Shown here: one piece after another, positions 8,889-17,517 of the stretch | Numbering within the stretch: position 1 is the stretch's first letter | Layout: each line of letters opens with the position of its first letter | From: Trichlorobacter thiogenes | Lineage (GTDB): Bacteria; Desulfobacterota; Desulfuromonadia; Geobacterales; Pseudopelobacteraceae | Length of the DNA stretch: 64,000 bases | Assembly: GCF_900167465.1 (NCBI RefSeq) | Contig: NZ_FUWR01000012.1 | Location: 7,501 to 71,500 of the forward strand | Direction: 5' to 3' | Translations under genes and position numbers: made by a program | The notes under the pieces: model-generated | Databases searched by the model: none | What the model was told of the DNA's origin: nothing | Seen by the model: only the letters and a program-made list of their open reading frames with translations

Positions 8889-10117
8889 TGATTCATCCAT
8901 CCCACCTGAAAGAGGCGGCCCGCAGCCTGCTGGCCTCAAAACAACGCACTATTCTGGCCTTGATCGGCATTGTAATCGGTATCGGTTCGGTGATCGCCAT
9001 GGTCTCAGTCGGCAGGATCGTACAGGAAGAATCCCTGCGCCAGTTTAAAGAGATGGGCACCGATATCCTGACCATTGAAAAGGAGTTCGGCGGCGGTGGT
9101 CCTCCCGGCATGCAGGGCGCACCGGGTGCTGCTGGCGGAGCTGCAGCAAAGGCAGCGCTCAGACTTGATACCATCCTGGCCATCCCGTCCCGCTGTCCCG
9201 GTATTGCGGCGGTGGCCCCATCAGTCAGGGGTAGCGGCGACATCAGCTTTGCGGGCAAAAAATTGGAGCGCTGCAGCCCGATGGGGGTTACCGCATCATT
9301 TCTGGATATCAACAAGCTGACCATGCGCGAAGGGCGCTTCCTGTCTGATCTGGACGAGCAAAGCCGCTACTGTGTCATCGGCAGCCAGGTGGCTGCAGAG
9401 CTGCAAAAGCAAGGGGCATCCAAGCTGGCTGGTTCAAAGATCAGGATTGGCAACAACCTGTTTACGGTTATCGGGGTTACCAACGAGGTTCCCCAGGGCG
9501 GTATGCGGCGCTTTGAACCCAATGAGATGATCTACCTGCATATCACCACCGGTCTACGGGTCTTTGCCAATGCCGAGATACAATCCATCACCGCCAGGGT
9601 CAGCCCCGGCACCACCAACAACGCTGCCCGTGATCAGGTCATGGCCTACGTTGCCTCCCTGGGCAAAGGTCAGGCGGTCAGGATAACCAGCCCGGAGGAA
9701 ATCATCGCCCAGATGGAAAAGCAGATGCAGATGTTTACCCTGCTGCTGGGGGCCATCGGTAGCATTTCGCTGATTGTGGGAGGGGTGGGGGTCATGAACG
9801 TGATGCTGGTATCGGTGACGGAGCGCCGCCGGGAGATCGGCATCCGCCGTGCCCTGGGGGCCAAGCGGGGTGACATCAAAGGCCAGTTCCTGATCGAATC
9901 AATCATCCTCTCTTTGATCGGTGGCCTGCTGGGTATCATCTTCGGTATCGGCGCATCATGGCTGATCGCCCACTTTGCCAAGTGGCAGTTTGCCCTCTCC
10001 TTCAGCGCCATCCTGCTTGGGGTTGGCGTCTCCAATGCCGTTGGGATCTTCTTCGGCTACTACCCTGCCCGTCAAGCCTCTCTGCTAGACCCGATTGTTG
10101 CGCTGAAATCTGATTAA
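8885..10117 (+). CDS. MacB-type FtsX-like permease
   Basis: A 410-residue inner-membrane subunit with one N-terminal span (about residues 20-42), a large periplasmic MacB-PCD domain, and three C-terminal spans. The family hallmark GVGVMNVMLVSVTERRREIG is followed by IRRALGAKRGDI. The ATG at 8885 overlaps the ATPase stop and is preferred to an upstream in-frame start. A Gly/Ala/Pro-rich insertion lies near residues 70-90. The last codons lie about 25 bases before the first repeated sigma-54 module, and a degraded copy of this 3' end occurs at 12511. Confidence 0.93.
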   Translation: MMIHPSHLKEAARSLLASKQRTILALIGIVIGIGSVIAMVSVGRIVQEESLRQFKEMGTDILTIEKEFGGGGPPGMQGAPGAAGGAAAKAALRLDTILAIPSRCPGIAAVAPSVRGSGDISFAGKKLERCSPMGVTASFLDINKLTMREGRFLSDLDEQSRYCVIGSQVAAELQKQGASKLAGSKIRIGNNLFTVIGVTNEVPQGGMRRFEPNEMIYLHITTGLRVFANAEIQSITARVSPGTTNNAARDQVMAYVASLGKGQAVRITSPEEIIAQMEKQMQMFTLLLGAIGSISLIVGGVGVMNVMLVSVTERRREIGIRRALGAKRGDIKGQFLIESIILSLIGGLLGIIFGIGASWLIAHFAKWQFALSFSAILLGVGVSNAVGIFFGYYPARQASLLDPIVALKSD

Positions 10118-10120
10118 ACC

Positions 10121-10213
10121 GCCAACAGAGTTGGCACGCCAGGACGATCGTTGGCAGTTGCAAAACACATAACACACTAATATTACTTGTCGAAAATTTG
10201 GCACAGACCGTGC
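10121..10213 (+). promoter_or_regulatory. Sigma-54 promoter module 1
   Basis: Inverted repeat GCCAACAGAGTTGGC at 10121-10135, third half-site GTTGGC at 10150-10155, A/T-rich block at 10166-10186, and a -24/-12 element with GG at 10200-10201 and GC at 10212-10213 (TTGGCAC...TGCT). It precedes the secreted protein at 10249 and the ABC transporter at 10697. Confidence 0.85.
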
Positions 10214-10248
10214 TACCAATAAAGAACAAACACTAAAGGAGTTCTCCC

Positions 10249-10638
10249 ATGCATGCACGTTCATTCGCCATTGCTGCGATCACACTTTTGTCTCTGGCAC
10301 CGTTTGCCACAGCTGGCGATTATCTCATTACCTGGAAAAGTACGCTGCCAGAAGGCACTACAAACAGGTGCAATATCAAGGTAACCGGTAGTCCCACGGT
10401 GGGGGCAAGCACGCTGCTTAAGCAGTGGGAGGGTGTCAGTTTTCCGCTGTATGCATTTATTCCAGCCGATTTTAACAAGAAAATCAGCTACAGCCCTGTC
10501 TCTGGCTGCGCCAAGCTAAACATTGACATTGCCTGCCATTCCAAACCAGAGGGTTCAGACTGGAGACAGGTGCTTACCATCAGCCCCTGTCAGGATCGCA
10601 CCATCCTCATACATGTGGATGGCGTCCGCCTGCAGTAA
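10249..10638 (+). CDS. Small secreted protein, unknown family
   Basis: A 129-residue protein with a Sec signal peptide ending near FATAGD (about residue 23). The mature part has four cysteines (NRCNIK, SGCAKL, IACHSK, ISPCQD), which could form two disulfides in the periplasm or outside the cell. Its start resembles other secreted proteins of this region in having a small residue-Gly cleavage site followed by a beta-strand, but I do not recognise the family. The Shine-Dalgarno AAAGGAG precedes the ATG. First gene after sigma-54 module 1. Confidence 0.75.
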   Translation: MHARSFAIAAITLLSLAPFATAGDYLITWKSTLPEGTTNRCNIKVTGSPTVGASTLLKQWEGVSFPLYAFIPADFNKKISYSPVSGCAKLNIDIACHSKPEGSDWRQVLTISPCQDRTILIHVDGVRLQ

Positions 10639-10696
10639 CCAGAACGGCGCACAAGCAAAAAACAGATTAACGACTCTAAGCACGCAAGGAAATCAG

Positions 10697-12424
10697 ATGC
10701 AAGAGCCTCACGCAACCATGAATATTTATGACCTGAAACTCTGGAAAAAGATCTGGGACATCTCAAAAATGTACTGGTTCTCAGATGAGAAGTGGAAGGC
10801 TCGATGGCTGCTGTTCTTGTTACTGCTGCTACTGGCATCGGTCACCGGTATTAATATTTTGTTCAACTACCTGGGCCGCGATCTGATGGATGCACTGGCA
10901 AACAAGAATTTGACGCAGTTCTACCGCTGCATACTGCTCTATGCAACCGGCTTTGCGGTTGCCATACCAATAACCGCCCTCTACGGCTACATCCAGCAAA
11001 AACTGTCCATTAACTGGAGACGCTGGCTGACCACCCGGTTTATGGAGCGCTACTTCAAAAACCGCGCCTACTACCATATCAGCAATGATCCGGGGATAGA
11101 TAACCCTGATCAGCGAATTGCCGATGACATAAAAAATCTTACCCAAAACAATCTGTCGGTACTGCTGCTGGTCCTAAGCTCGCTGATGGATTTTTTCTCC
11201 TTTGTGGGCATCCTCTGGAGCATCTCAGGAAAGCTGGTGCTGGTGTTGCTGTTTTACGCCACCATTGGCACCATCATCAGCGTATTGCTTGGTAAACGCC
11301 TGCTTAACCTCAATTTCCAACAGACCCGACGGGATGCTGATTTCCGCTATGGCCTGATGCATGTCAGGGACCATGCAGAGTCGATCGCCTTTTACCAAGG
11401 GGAAGAACGGGAAAATCTTCAGGTGCTTGACCGATTGAAGGCTGCAATCAGCAACAATCTGCTCCTTGCAAGCTGGGAACGTAATCTGGCCTTTTTCACC
11501 TCTGGCTATAACTACATCCCCCAGGTGCTGCCACTGCTAGTTCTGGCTCCGCAATTTTTCGCAGGCCAACTGCATTTAGGGGTTATGACCCAGGCGGCCG
11601 GTGCTTTTGCCATGGTACTGACGGCGCTTTCGTTAATAGTCACAAAATTTGCGATGTTCAGTTCCATCGCAGCCGGGGCAGCCCGTCTGGAATCTTTTGA
11701 TACGAAGCTGGATCAACTGGTTGAGGTGCAACAATCGTCAGAAACGACAGGCATTCTATCCAAAGAAGACAGCGTGCTCGCGCTGGACAGGGTCTCGCTC
11801 CAGACACCCGATCAACAGCACACCTTGATCAAGGAGACCTCCGCCCAGGTCCCATCAGGAAAAGGGCTTTTGATTGCCGGACACAGCGGTGTGGGGAAAA
11901 GCTCACTCCTGCGGGCTGTTGCCGGACTCTGGAATACTGGAGAAGGTCAGATAACCAGACCACCCTTGCATGAGATCTTTTTTCTGCCACAACGACCTTA
12001 TATGATTCTGGGCTCATTGCGAGAACAGCTGCTCTATCCGAACCTGGACAGTGCAACATCAGATGACGGACTTCGGGCGGTGTTGGACACGGTTAATCTG
12101 CCCAATCTGGCTGACCGGTTTGGTGGGTTTGATGCGGTTATGGGCTGGGGGACACTGCTGTCTCTAGGGGAACAACAGCGCTTGGCCTTTGCCAGACTTT
12201 TGTTAGCAAAGCCACGTTACGCCGTACTCGATGAAGCAACCAGTGCCCTTGATGTAACCAATGAGGCCCTGCTCTACGGCTACCTCCAGCAATCCGGGAC
12301 CACCTTCGTCAGTGTCGGCCATCGCCCCAGCCTGATCAGCTACCACAATCAGGTGCTGGAACTGACCGGCAATGGCGGCTGGCGACTGTTGACAGCTGAG
12401 GAGTATCAGGCAGTCATGGCTTGA
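10697..12424 (+). CDS. ABC transporter, fused permease-ATPase of SbmA/BacA-YddA type
   Basis: A 575-residue half-transporter. About six membrane helices fill residues 30-330 (ABC_membrane_2 type), followed by an ATPase with Walker A AGHSGVGKSS, signature LSLGEQQRLAFARLLL and Walker B YAVLDEATSALD. This class imports peptides or cobalamin-like compounds in other bacteria; the substrate here is unknown. The ATG at 10697 is chosen because AAGGA lies seven bases before it; an in-frame start far upstream would overlap the secreted-protein gene. It is probably co-transcribed from sigma-54 module 1. Confidence 0.88.
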   Translation: MQEPHATMNIYDLKLWKKIWDISKMYWFSDEKWKARWLLFLLLLLLASVTGINILFNYLGRDLMDALANKNLTQFYRCILLYATGFAVAIPITALYGYIQQKLSINWRRWLTTRFMERYFKNRAYYHISNDPGIDNPDQRIADDIKNLTQNNLSVLLLVLSSLMDFFSFVGILWSISGKLVLVLLFYATIGTIISVLLGKRLLNLNFQQTRRDADFRYGLMHVRDHAESIAFYQGEERENLQVLDRLKAAISNNLLLASWERNLAFFTSGYNYIPQVLPLLVLAPQFFAGQLHLGVMTQAAGAFAMVLTALSLIVTKFAMFSSIAAGAARLESFDTKLDQLVEVQQSSETTGILSKEDSVLALDRVSLQTPDQQHTLIKETSAQVPSGKGLLIAGHSGVGKSSLLRAVAGLWNTGEGQITRPPLHEIFFLPQRPYMILGSLREQLLYPNLDSATSDDGLRAVLDTVNLPNLADRFGGFDAVMGWGTLLSLGEQQRLAFARLLLAKPRYAVLDEATSALDVTNEALLYGYLQQSGTTFVSVGHRPSLISYHNQVLELTGNGGWRLLTAEEYQAVMA

Positions 12425-12510
12425 TTGCCCATAGCCCAGCTGTGTTAAAGAGATGACGCACTCATACCTTCTCTTGTACTGCAACGGATTGTTAAACCTC
12501 TTTGCCGAGG

Positions 12511-12540
12511 CCGATTGTTGCAGTGAAGCTGAATCAGACC
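12511..12540 (+). repeat. Degraded copy of the macB 3' end next to module 2
   Basis: About 30 bases ahead of module 2 match, with a few changes, the last codons of the MacB-type permease gene (10091-10120). The match continues into the module itself. It indicates that module 1 and its upstream flank were duplicated to this position. Confidence 0.65.
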
Positions 12541-12634
12541 GCCAACAGAATTGGCACACACGGACGAACAGTGGCACCACGGAACAACACAACTATTCAT
12601 TATTGCAACAGATATCAATTGGCACACATACTGC
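12541..12634 (+). promoter_or_regulatory. Sigma-54 promoter module 2
   Basis: Inverted repeat GCCAACAGAATTGGC at 12541-12555, a degenerate third half-site AGTGGC at 12570-12575, and a -24/-12 element with GG at 12621-12622 and GC at 12633-12634. It precedes the DUF1566 gene and then the receptor, permease and activator genes up to 16899. Confidence 0.82.
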
Positions 12635-12681
12635 TCTATTTCAAGTACACGTTCACCACAAAAGAACAGGAGGAAACAACA

Positions 12682-13119
12682 ATGAAAAAGCAGATCATGG
12701 CAGTAGTGACACTCTTAGGAATGATGGTGGCAGGGACAGCTTTTGCGGACCTAAAAGACAATAATGACGGCACACTCATCGATACCACGCAACGTCTGGT
12801 CTGGCTCAAACAGGCCGATTGCTTTGACAAGGTAAATTTCTATTATGCCCAGAACAAACCTTACGGCCTGGCATCGGGCATGTGCGGCCTGTCCGACAAA
12901 TCATCTGCCGGACAATGGCGTCTACCCAACGAAGTTGAGCTAAAATCACTGCAAGGCAATCTGTCAAAGTTCAACGGGAACATCAGTGATTGGTACTGGA
13001 CATCAAATCCGGGCACAGCCCCAAGCACCAGTAAATGTATCCTTCTCACCAATGGCACTACCCAGAGTTTTGACCGGAACAGCTTACATTATGTCTTGCC
13101 GGTTCGCAGGTTACCGTAA
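12682..13119 (+). CDS. Secreted DUF1566 (Lcl C-terminal-like) protein
   Basis: A 145-residue protein with a Sec signal peptide ending at AFADLKD. The DUF1566 pattern is clear: DNNDGTLIDTTQRLVWLK, CGLSDKSSAGQWRLPNEVEL, WYWTSNP and the end YVLPVRR. Such domains have a C-type-lectin-like fold and often face the cell exterior. Four cysteines occur in the mature part. The ATG at 12682 follows AGGAGG by eight bases; a longer in-frame start would cover the promoter. Paralogue of the protein at 17518. Confidence 0.85.
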   Translation: MKKQIMAVVTLLGMMVAGTAFADLKDNNDGTLIDTTQRLVWLKQADCFDKVNFYYAQNKPYGLASGMCGLSDKSSAGQWRLPNEVELKSLQGNLSKFNGNISDWYWTSNPGTAPSTSKCILLTNGTTQSFDRNSLHYVLPVRRLP

Positions 13120-13241
13120 AAACTCAAACCGGGCAGACTTCAGATCAGTTACCCCACTGGCCGCCGGATACCCCTGAATACCAGCGACCAGATGATGTAA
13201 CATGTTAGTTTTAAACAGCGATCAGCAAGGAGAGAAATACC

Positions 13242-14027
13242 ATGCAAAAAAAGATTTTCAGCGCAGTTTGTATCAGTTTGATCTTCACGGGGCTCTTCAT
13301 GCTCACCGCTTGCAGTAAGCGGGAGAAGGTCACCCACCTGCTGCAACTGTCCGGCAAGCAGTTCGCCGTCCCCACCGGAACCGTTGCCGACAAACTGGTG
13401 CTCTCAAAATTCCCCGATGCAAAATTTCAGTATTACAACAGCGTGCTGGATGCAGCACTGGCGGTACAGGCAGGCAAGGCTGATGCAGCAGCCTATGATG
13501 AGCCGATTCTGAAAAACATTGCCGCAAAAAATAAAGGGCTGACCGTGCTACCGGAGTTGATCACCAAGGATAATTACGGTTTTGCAGTGCAGTCCAATCG
13601 GCAGGATTTGAAACAGGCCATTGATCTCGTTGTCAGTGACCTGAAAAAGAACGGCAGCTATGATGCCATGCTGCAGCGCTGGCTCCCCAAAACAGGTAAT
13701 CCTGCTCCCATGCCGGAGATCAAGCTGACCGGCAGCAAGGGGGTACTGAAATTCGGCACCTCTGCGGTGACTGAGCCGTTTTCATTCATGGATGCCTCCC
13801 ACACGGTTGTCGGCCTTGATATCGAAATCGCCCGTTATGTTGCACAGAAGCTTGATATGACCCTGGAAGTCGTCAACATGGACTTTGGCGCCATGATCCC
13901 GGCCTTGATGGCTGGCAAAGTAGACATGATCGGTGCCTGCATCACCATTACCGAGGAACGCTCGAAAAAAGTGCTGTTTTCAGAACCGTACTACGTCGGC
14001 GGTATTGCGGCATTGGTCAGGCAATAG
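13242..14027 (+). CDS. Lipoprotein amino-acid-binding protein with swapped lobe order
   Basis: A 261-residue lipoprotein (lipobox LTAC, about residues 22-25). It consists of one SBP_bac_3 unit in permuted order: residues about 35-150 match lobe II (KQFAVPTGTVADKL, AAYDEPI, LQRWLPK) and residues about 155-261 match lobe I (LKFGTSAVTEPFSFMD, GLDIEIARYVAQKL, ALMAGKVDMIG, ITEERSKKVLFSEPYY). A normal family member runs I then II. It resembles units of the 1000-residue protein at 31095. The next gene carries another such unit plus a permease. Confidence 0.85.
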   Translation: MQKKIFSAVCISLIFTGLFMLTACSKREKVTHLLQLSGKQFAVPTGTVADKLVLSKFPDAKFQYYNSVLDAALAVQAGKADAAAYDEPILKNIAAKNKGLTVLPELITKDNYGFAVQSNRQDLKQAIDLVVSDLKKNGSYDAMLQRWLPKTGNPAPMPEIKLTGSKGVLKFGTSAVTEPFSFMDASHTVVGLDIEIARYVAQKLDMTLEVVNMDFGAMIPALMAGKVDMIGACITITEERSKKVLFSEPYYVGGIAALVRQ

Positions 14028-14108
14028 GGTTGCCGGAGCTGCCTCTGAAACAGAGCCGAATCAAACGGGGCAGCGCCTCAACGCCTTAAACCAACACAGG
14101 CAGGATGA

Positions 14109-15656
14109 ATGAAAAAACTCATGCAGCCCACCTCATTACTTCTGTACCTGGCCCTGCTTTTCCTGGTTGGCACCGTTGCCAGCTGCGGCAGCGACCGGTC
14201 AGATCGCCCCGGTTCCCGTAGCACGCTGGCCACCGCCAACGACCTGCAGGACAAGCGGATTGCTGTATTGCAGGGTTCCACCCATGAAGCCTATGCAACA
14301 CAGCACTATCCCAAGGCCACAGTGCTGCAGTACAAATCTGTTTCAGACATGCTGCTGGCAATAAAGACCGGCAAGACAGATGCTGCCATCTACAGCCGCG
14401 ATGAACTGATGGAGTATATGCGTAGCAGCGATGATCTGGGATTTGTGGGTGGCCCACTTTACCGCACACCGGCCTCCATTGCTTTCCAGCAACAGGACAC
14501 TGAGCTGCTCAGCTCCTTTAATCGCTTTCTGCAACAGCTCCGTTCGGACGGCACCTATGACGGCATGCTCAAGCGCTGGATGGAACAAGGCGCCACCGAG
14601 ATGCCGAAACTGAACACGACCGGAACCGGCAAGCCACTGGCGGTGGGGGTTCTGAGCGACAACGGTCTGCCCTTTATGGTTATGAAGGACAACAGGCTGA
14701 TCGGCTTTAATATTGAGCTGATGGAGCGTTTCGGCGCCTTCTGCAACCGGAAAATCCAGTATATTGATCTGGATTTCGGCAGCCAGATCGCTGCCCTGGC
14801 AGGACACAAGATCGACTTGATCGCCACGCCCCTGGCCATCACGGAAGAGCGCAAAAAACGGGTAGCCTTTTCAGACCCTTACTACACGTTTGATTCATTG
14901 GCCGTAGCCCTGAAAAAAAATATTGCCACCCAATCAGCTTCCTCCTCCCGCCCCCCCTCCTTCATCACCGGCATCATCACCGGCATCATCACCAGCTTTC
15001 AGAGCAACATCATCCATGAAAAACGCTATCTGCTGATTCTGGACGGCCTTAAAACCACCGTGATCATCTCCATCTTTGCCACCATCTTCGGCACCCTGCT
15101 GGGTGCCTTGGTCTGCTTCATGCGGATGGCAAAAAGCCGCCTGCTCTCTGCACCGGCAAAGATCTACATCGCCATTCTGCGGGGCATGCCGGTACTGGTC
15201 TTATTGATGCTGATCTTTTACGTGGTCTTTGCCTCAGTCAATATTAACCCGGTGATTGTGGCGGTGATCGCCTTTGGAATGAACTTTGCCGCCTACACCG
15301 CAGAGATCTTCAGGACCGGCATTGAAGGGGTGGAAAAGGGGCAGACCGAGGCAGGTATCTCTTTGGGCTTCACCAGGACCAGTACCTTCCTGCATATTGT
15401 GCTGCCCCAGATGGTGCGCCGGATTCTGCCAGTCTACAAAGGTGAGTTTATCTCGCTGGTCAAGATGACCTCCATTGTGGGCTACATCGCGGTACAGGAT
15501 CTGACCAAGGCCAGTGACATCATCCGCAGTCGCACCTTTGATGCCTTCTTCCCGCTGGTGATGGTGGCCATACTCTACTTCCTGATCTCATGGATCTTAA
15601 TGCAGGCAATGGGCTGGCTTGAGCAAAAGACCGACCGTAGACGAGCAGCAAGCTGA
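14109..15656 (+). CDS. Amino-acid receptor/permease fusion, one permuted receptor unit
   Basis: A 515-residue lipoprotein-like fusion (possible lipobox VASC). Residues about 45-165 are lobe II and 175-275 lobe I of an SBP_bac_3 unit; about 300-510 form a HisM/GlnP-type permease with the EAA-like segment GISLGFTRTSTFLHIVLPQ. Over the permease the DNA is almost identical to 33420-34020, so this is a recent duplicate or a product of gene conversion. A 12-base direct repeat near 14968-14995 encodes a small extra segment before the first span. No ATPase lies beside it; it may share the one at 34094. The downstream activator gene begins 17 bases later. Confidence 0.87.
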   Translation: MKKLMQPTSLLLYLALLFLVGTVASCGSDRSDRPGSRSTLATANDLQDKRIAVLQGSTHEAYATQHYPKATVLQYKSVSDMLLAIKTGKTDAAIYSRDELMEYMRSSDDLGFVGGPLYRTPASIAFQQQDTELLSSFNRFLQQLRSDGTYDGMLKRWMEQGATEMPKLNTTGTGKPLAVGVLSDNGLPFMVMKDNRLIGFNIELMERFGAFCNRKIQYIDLDFGSQIAALAGHKIDLIATPLAITEERKKRVAFSDPYYTFDSLAVALKKNIATQSASSSRPPSFITGIITGIITSFQSNIIHEKRYLLILDGLKTTVIISIFATIFGTLLGALVCFMRMAKSRLLSAPAKIYIAILRGMPVLVLLMLIFYVVFASVNINPVIVAVIAFGMNFAAYTAEIFRTGIEGVEKGQTEAGISLGFTRTSTFLHIVLPQMVRRILPVYKGEFISLVKMTSIVGYIAVQDLTKASDIIRSRTFDAFFPLVMVAILYFLISWILMQAMGWLEQKTDRRRAAS

Positions 15657-15672
15657 CAGAAGGAGACGTGCA

Positions 15673-16899
15673 ATGAACAACCTTAAAGTGAATCAACTGC
15701 TTGACCGCCTGATTGCGGTGACCGAGGAGCTTTCCCAAGGACGTTTTGGCCAGTATGACGACATCTTCGAGCTAACCAAGAGTGGCCAGTACCCTCCCCT
15801 GATCGCCCGCTTTGCGGAATCGTTCGGTATGATGGCGGTCAAGGTAGAAGCGCGGGAATACCGGCTGGAACAGATGATTGAGGAACTGCGCTCAACGGAA
15901 GCCCAACTGCGCGCAGCCAGGGAACAGCTGGCTCGCGAGAACAGCACCCTCAAGAAAAACCTGCGCCGTTCCTTCCCTTTCTCCTCCATCCTCGGCACCA
16001 GCCCTCAGATCAGAGAGCTGATCAGCAAGGCAGAGCGGATAGCCGATTCCCGGCTCTCCGTCATCATCACTGGCGAGACCGGTACCGGTAAAGAGCTGTT
16101 TGCCAAGGCGATCCACTTTAACAGCCCCCGCAGCGCCAAACCGTTTGTGGCGGTCAACTGTTCCGCCATCCCTGAGACCATCTTTGAAAGCGAGATGTTC
16201 GGCATTGAAAAAGGGGTGGCCACCGGGGTTGAGGCCCGGATCGGCAAGATCCAGCAGGCCCAAGGCGGCACCCTATTTCTGGACGAAGTAGGCGAAATGC
16301 CGCTACAACTGCAGGCCAAACTGCTGCGGGTGCTGGAAGAACGGACCCTGGAACGGGTCGGCAGCCGGACCGCCATTCCGGTTGATCTGCGGATCATCGC
16401 CGCCACTAACCGTGATCTGACCAAAGAGATCGCAGAAGGACGATTCCGTGAAGACCTCTACTACCGTTTAAACGGGGTTACCCTGCGGATTTCACCCCTG
16501 CGGGAACGCAAAGGCGATATTGAGCTGATCGCCCGGCAGTTTCTGGACAAGTGGGGCCGCAGCTGCGGCAGGCCACCGATGCGGATTGCCAAAGATGCCC
16601 TGGAACGATTGCGCAACTACCCTTGGCCCGGCAACGTGCGGGAGCTGGATAATGAGATTGAACGGGCTGTAGCCCTGGCCTATGGCGACACCATTACCAT
16701 GACCGACCTCTCTGATCCGCTGCAGCAGCAAGCCAGACCATCAGCAGCAGGGGGGAAATCACTGCTGAAGGATTCAGAAAAACAGTTGATTGAGCTGGCA
16801 TTGAAAGAGGCCAAAGGCAACAAGACCCAGGCAGCAGAGCGGTTGGGGATGAGCCGGGAAGGGCTACGCAAGAAACTGAAGCGGCTGGGGATGGAGTAA
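15673..16899 (+). CDS. Sigma-54 enhancer-binding activator with unnamed N-terminal domain
   Basis: A 408-residue bacterial enhancer-binding protein. Residues 1-75 lack receiver, GAF or PAS features and instead resemble the N-terminus of the HD-GYP protein at 3243 (IFELTKSGQYPP, FAESFGM). A coiled coil leads into the AAA+ core: Walker A GETGTGKE (134-141), Walker B GGTLFLDE (198-205), and R-finger region FREDLYYRLNGV. The sigma-54 contact loop reads GVATGV (181-186), not GAFTGA. A Fis-type helix-turn-helix closes the protein (NKTQAAERLGMSREGLRKKL). AAGGAG lies ahead of the ATG at 15673. It is the only activator in the window and the best candidate for the eight repeated modules. Confidence 0.9.
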   Translation: MNNLKVNQLLDRLIAVTEELSQGRFGQYDDIFELTKSGQYPPLIARFAESFGMMAVKVEAREYRLEQMIEELRSTEAQLRAAREQLARENSTLKKNLRRSFPFSSILGTSPQIRELISKAERIADSRLSVIITGETGTGKELFAKAIHFNSPRSAKPFVAVNCSAIPETIFESEMFGIEKGVATGVEARIGKIQQAQGGTLFLDEVGEMPLQLQAKLLRVLEERTLERVGSRTAIPVDLRIIAATNRDLTKEIAEGRFREDLYYRLNGVTLRISPLRERKGDIELIARQFLDKWGRSCGRPPMRIAKDALERLRNYPWPGNVRELDNEIERAVALAYGDTITMTDLSDPLQQQARPSAAGGKSLLKDSEKQLIELALKEAKGNKTQAAERLGMSREGLRKKLKRLGME

Positions 16900-16915
16900 C
16901 CATAATCCATAAACG

Positions 16916-17052
16916 GCAGTTACTCACGCAAAGCCGCAACGCTCGCAACAAAAACCAAACACTTACAGAAACTTAAGTTTCACCTGTTTGGTGAGAGGCT
17001 CGATTTATACAAAGATTTTATTTTTATGGCGTTGCGCCGTTGCGTGAACTGC
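16916..17052. mobile_element. MITE-like element with terminal inverted repeats, copy 1
   Basis: About 137 bp in the gap after the activator gene. The left end (16916-16942) and the reverse complement of the right end (17029-17052) share GCAGTT, CACGCAA and CGCAACGC with small offsets. There is no coding capacity. The left end resembles that of the element at 39731. The rest of the 16900-17115 gap shows nothing else I can support. Confidence 0.6.
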
Positions 17053-17115
17053 TTTTTATAAAATAAGAGAATAGCTTATGCATAAGCACCTTACTAAACA
17101 GAGAAGGTCAGATAC

Positions 17116-17388
17116 ATGAAAGATAGTATCACCTTCTTCTTTTTGATTGCCCTATTGATGATCTTCGGATGCGCCGGACAACCGTCTGACAGTCAGTCGT
17201 CACTGGCCGGCACGTTTATTGGCCTGGCCGGATGCGACCGGACCCGGCTGATGCGGGTGGCGGAAAAAAGTTGTGCCCCGGAAGAGTGCATCCACCATGA
17301 GGCAGGCGTCATCACACCGGACAAGGTGCTAAACGCCCTGCTGGCAGCCGATGCCATCGGGCGACAACGCTACTGCCAACAAAGTTGA
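17116..17388 (+). CDS. Small lipoprotein, unknown function
   Basis: A 90-residue protein with a lipoprotein signal (lipobox IFGC, Cys near residue 19). Four further cysteines occur (GCDRT, SCAPEECIH, YCQQS). The C-terminal KVLNALLAADA segment recurs in a decayed form at 26190, before module 7. The stop codon lies inside the inverted repeat of module 3, so the gene end and the regulatory site overlap. Family not recognised. Confidence 0.65.
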   Translation: MKDSITFFFLIALLMIFGCAGQPSDSQSSLAGTFIGLAGCDRTRLMRVAEKSCAPEECIHHEAGVITPDKVLNALLAADAIGRQRYCQQS

Positions 17389-17468
17389 CGCTAGCGGCCA
17401 GTTGTTGGTAGCAACCAAGCACATAACACCCTGTAACTACATATATACAGCGTTGGCACTAAAGCTGC
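17375..17468 (+). promoter_or_regulatory. Sigma-54 promoter module 3
   Basis: Inverted repeat GCCAACAAAGTTGAC at 17375-17389, third half-site GTTGGT at 17404-17409, A/T-rich block from 17420, and GG at 17455-17456 with GC at 17467-17468. It drives the DUF1566 gene at 17518 and probably the PreA-like gene. Confidence 0.82.
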
Positions 17469-17517
17469 TTTGGTACAATTGGAAAACAACTAAATGTTCC
17501 TCAAAAGAGAGGCAATC

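Noticed and set aside
14968-14995. Tandem 12-base repeat encoding GIIT units
   Set aside because: Only two copies within a normal reading frame; treated as a small local duplication, not a repeat array.
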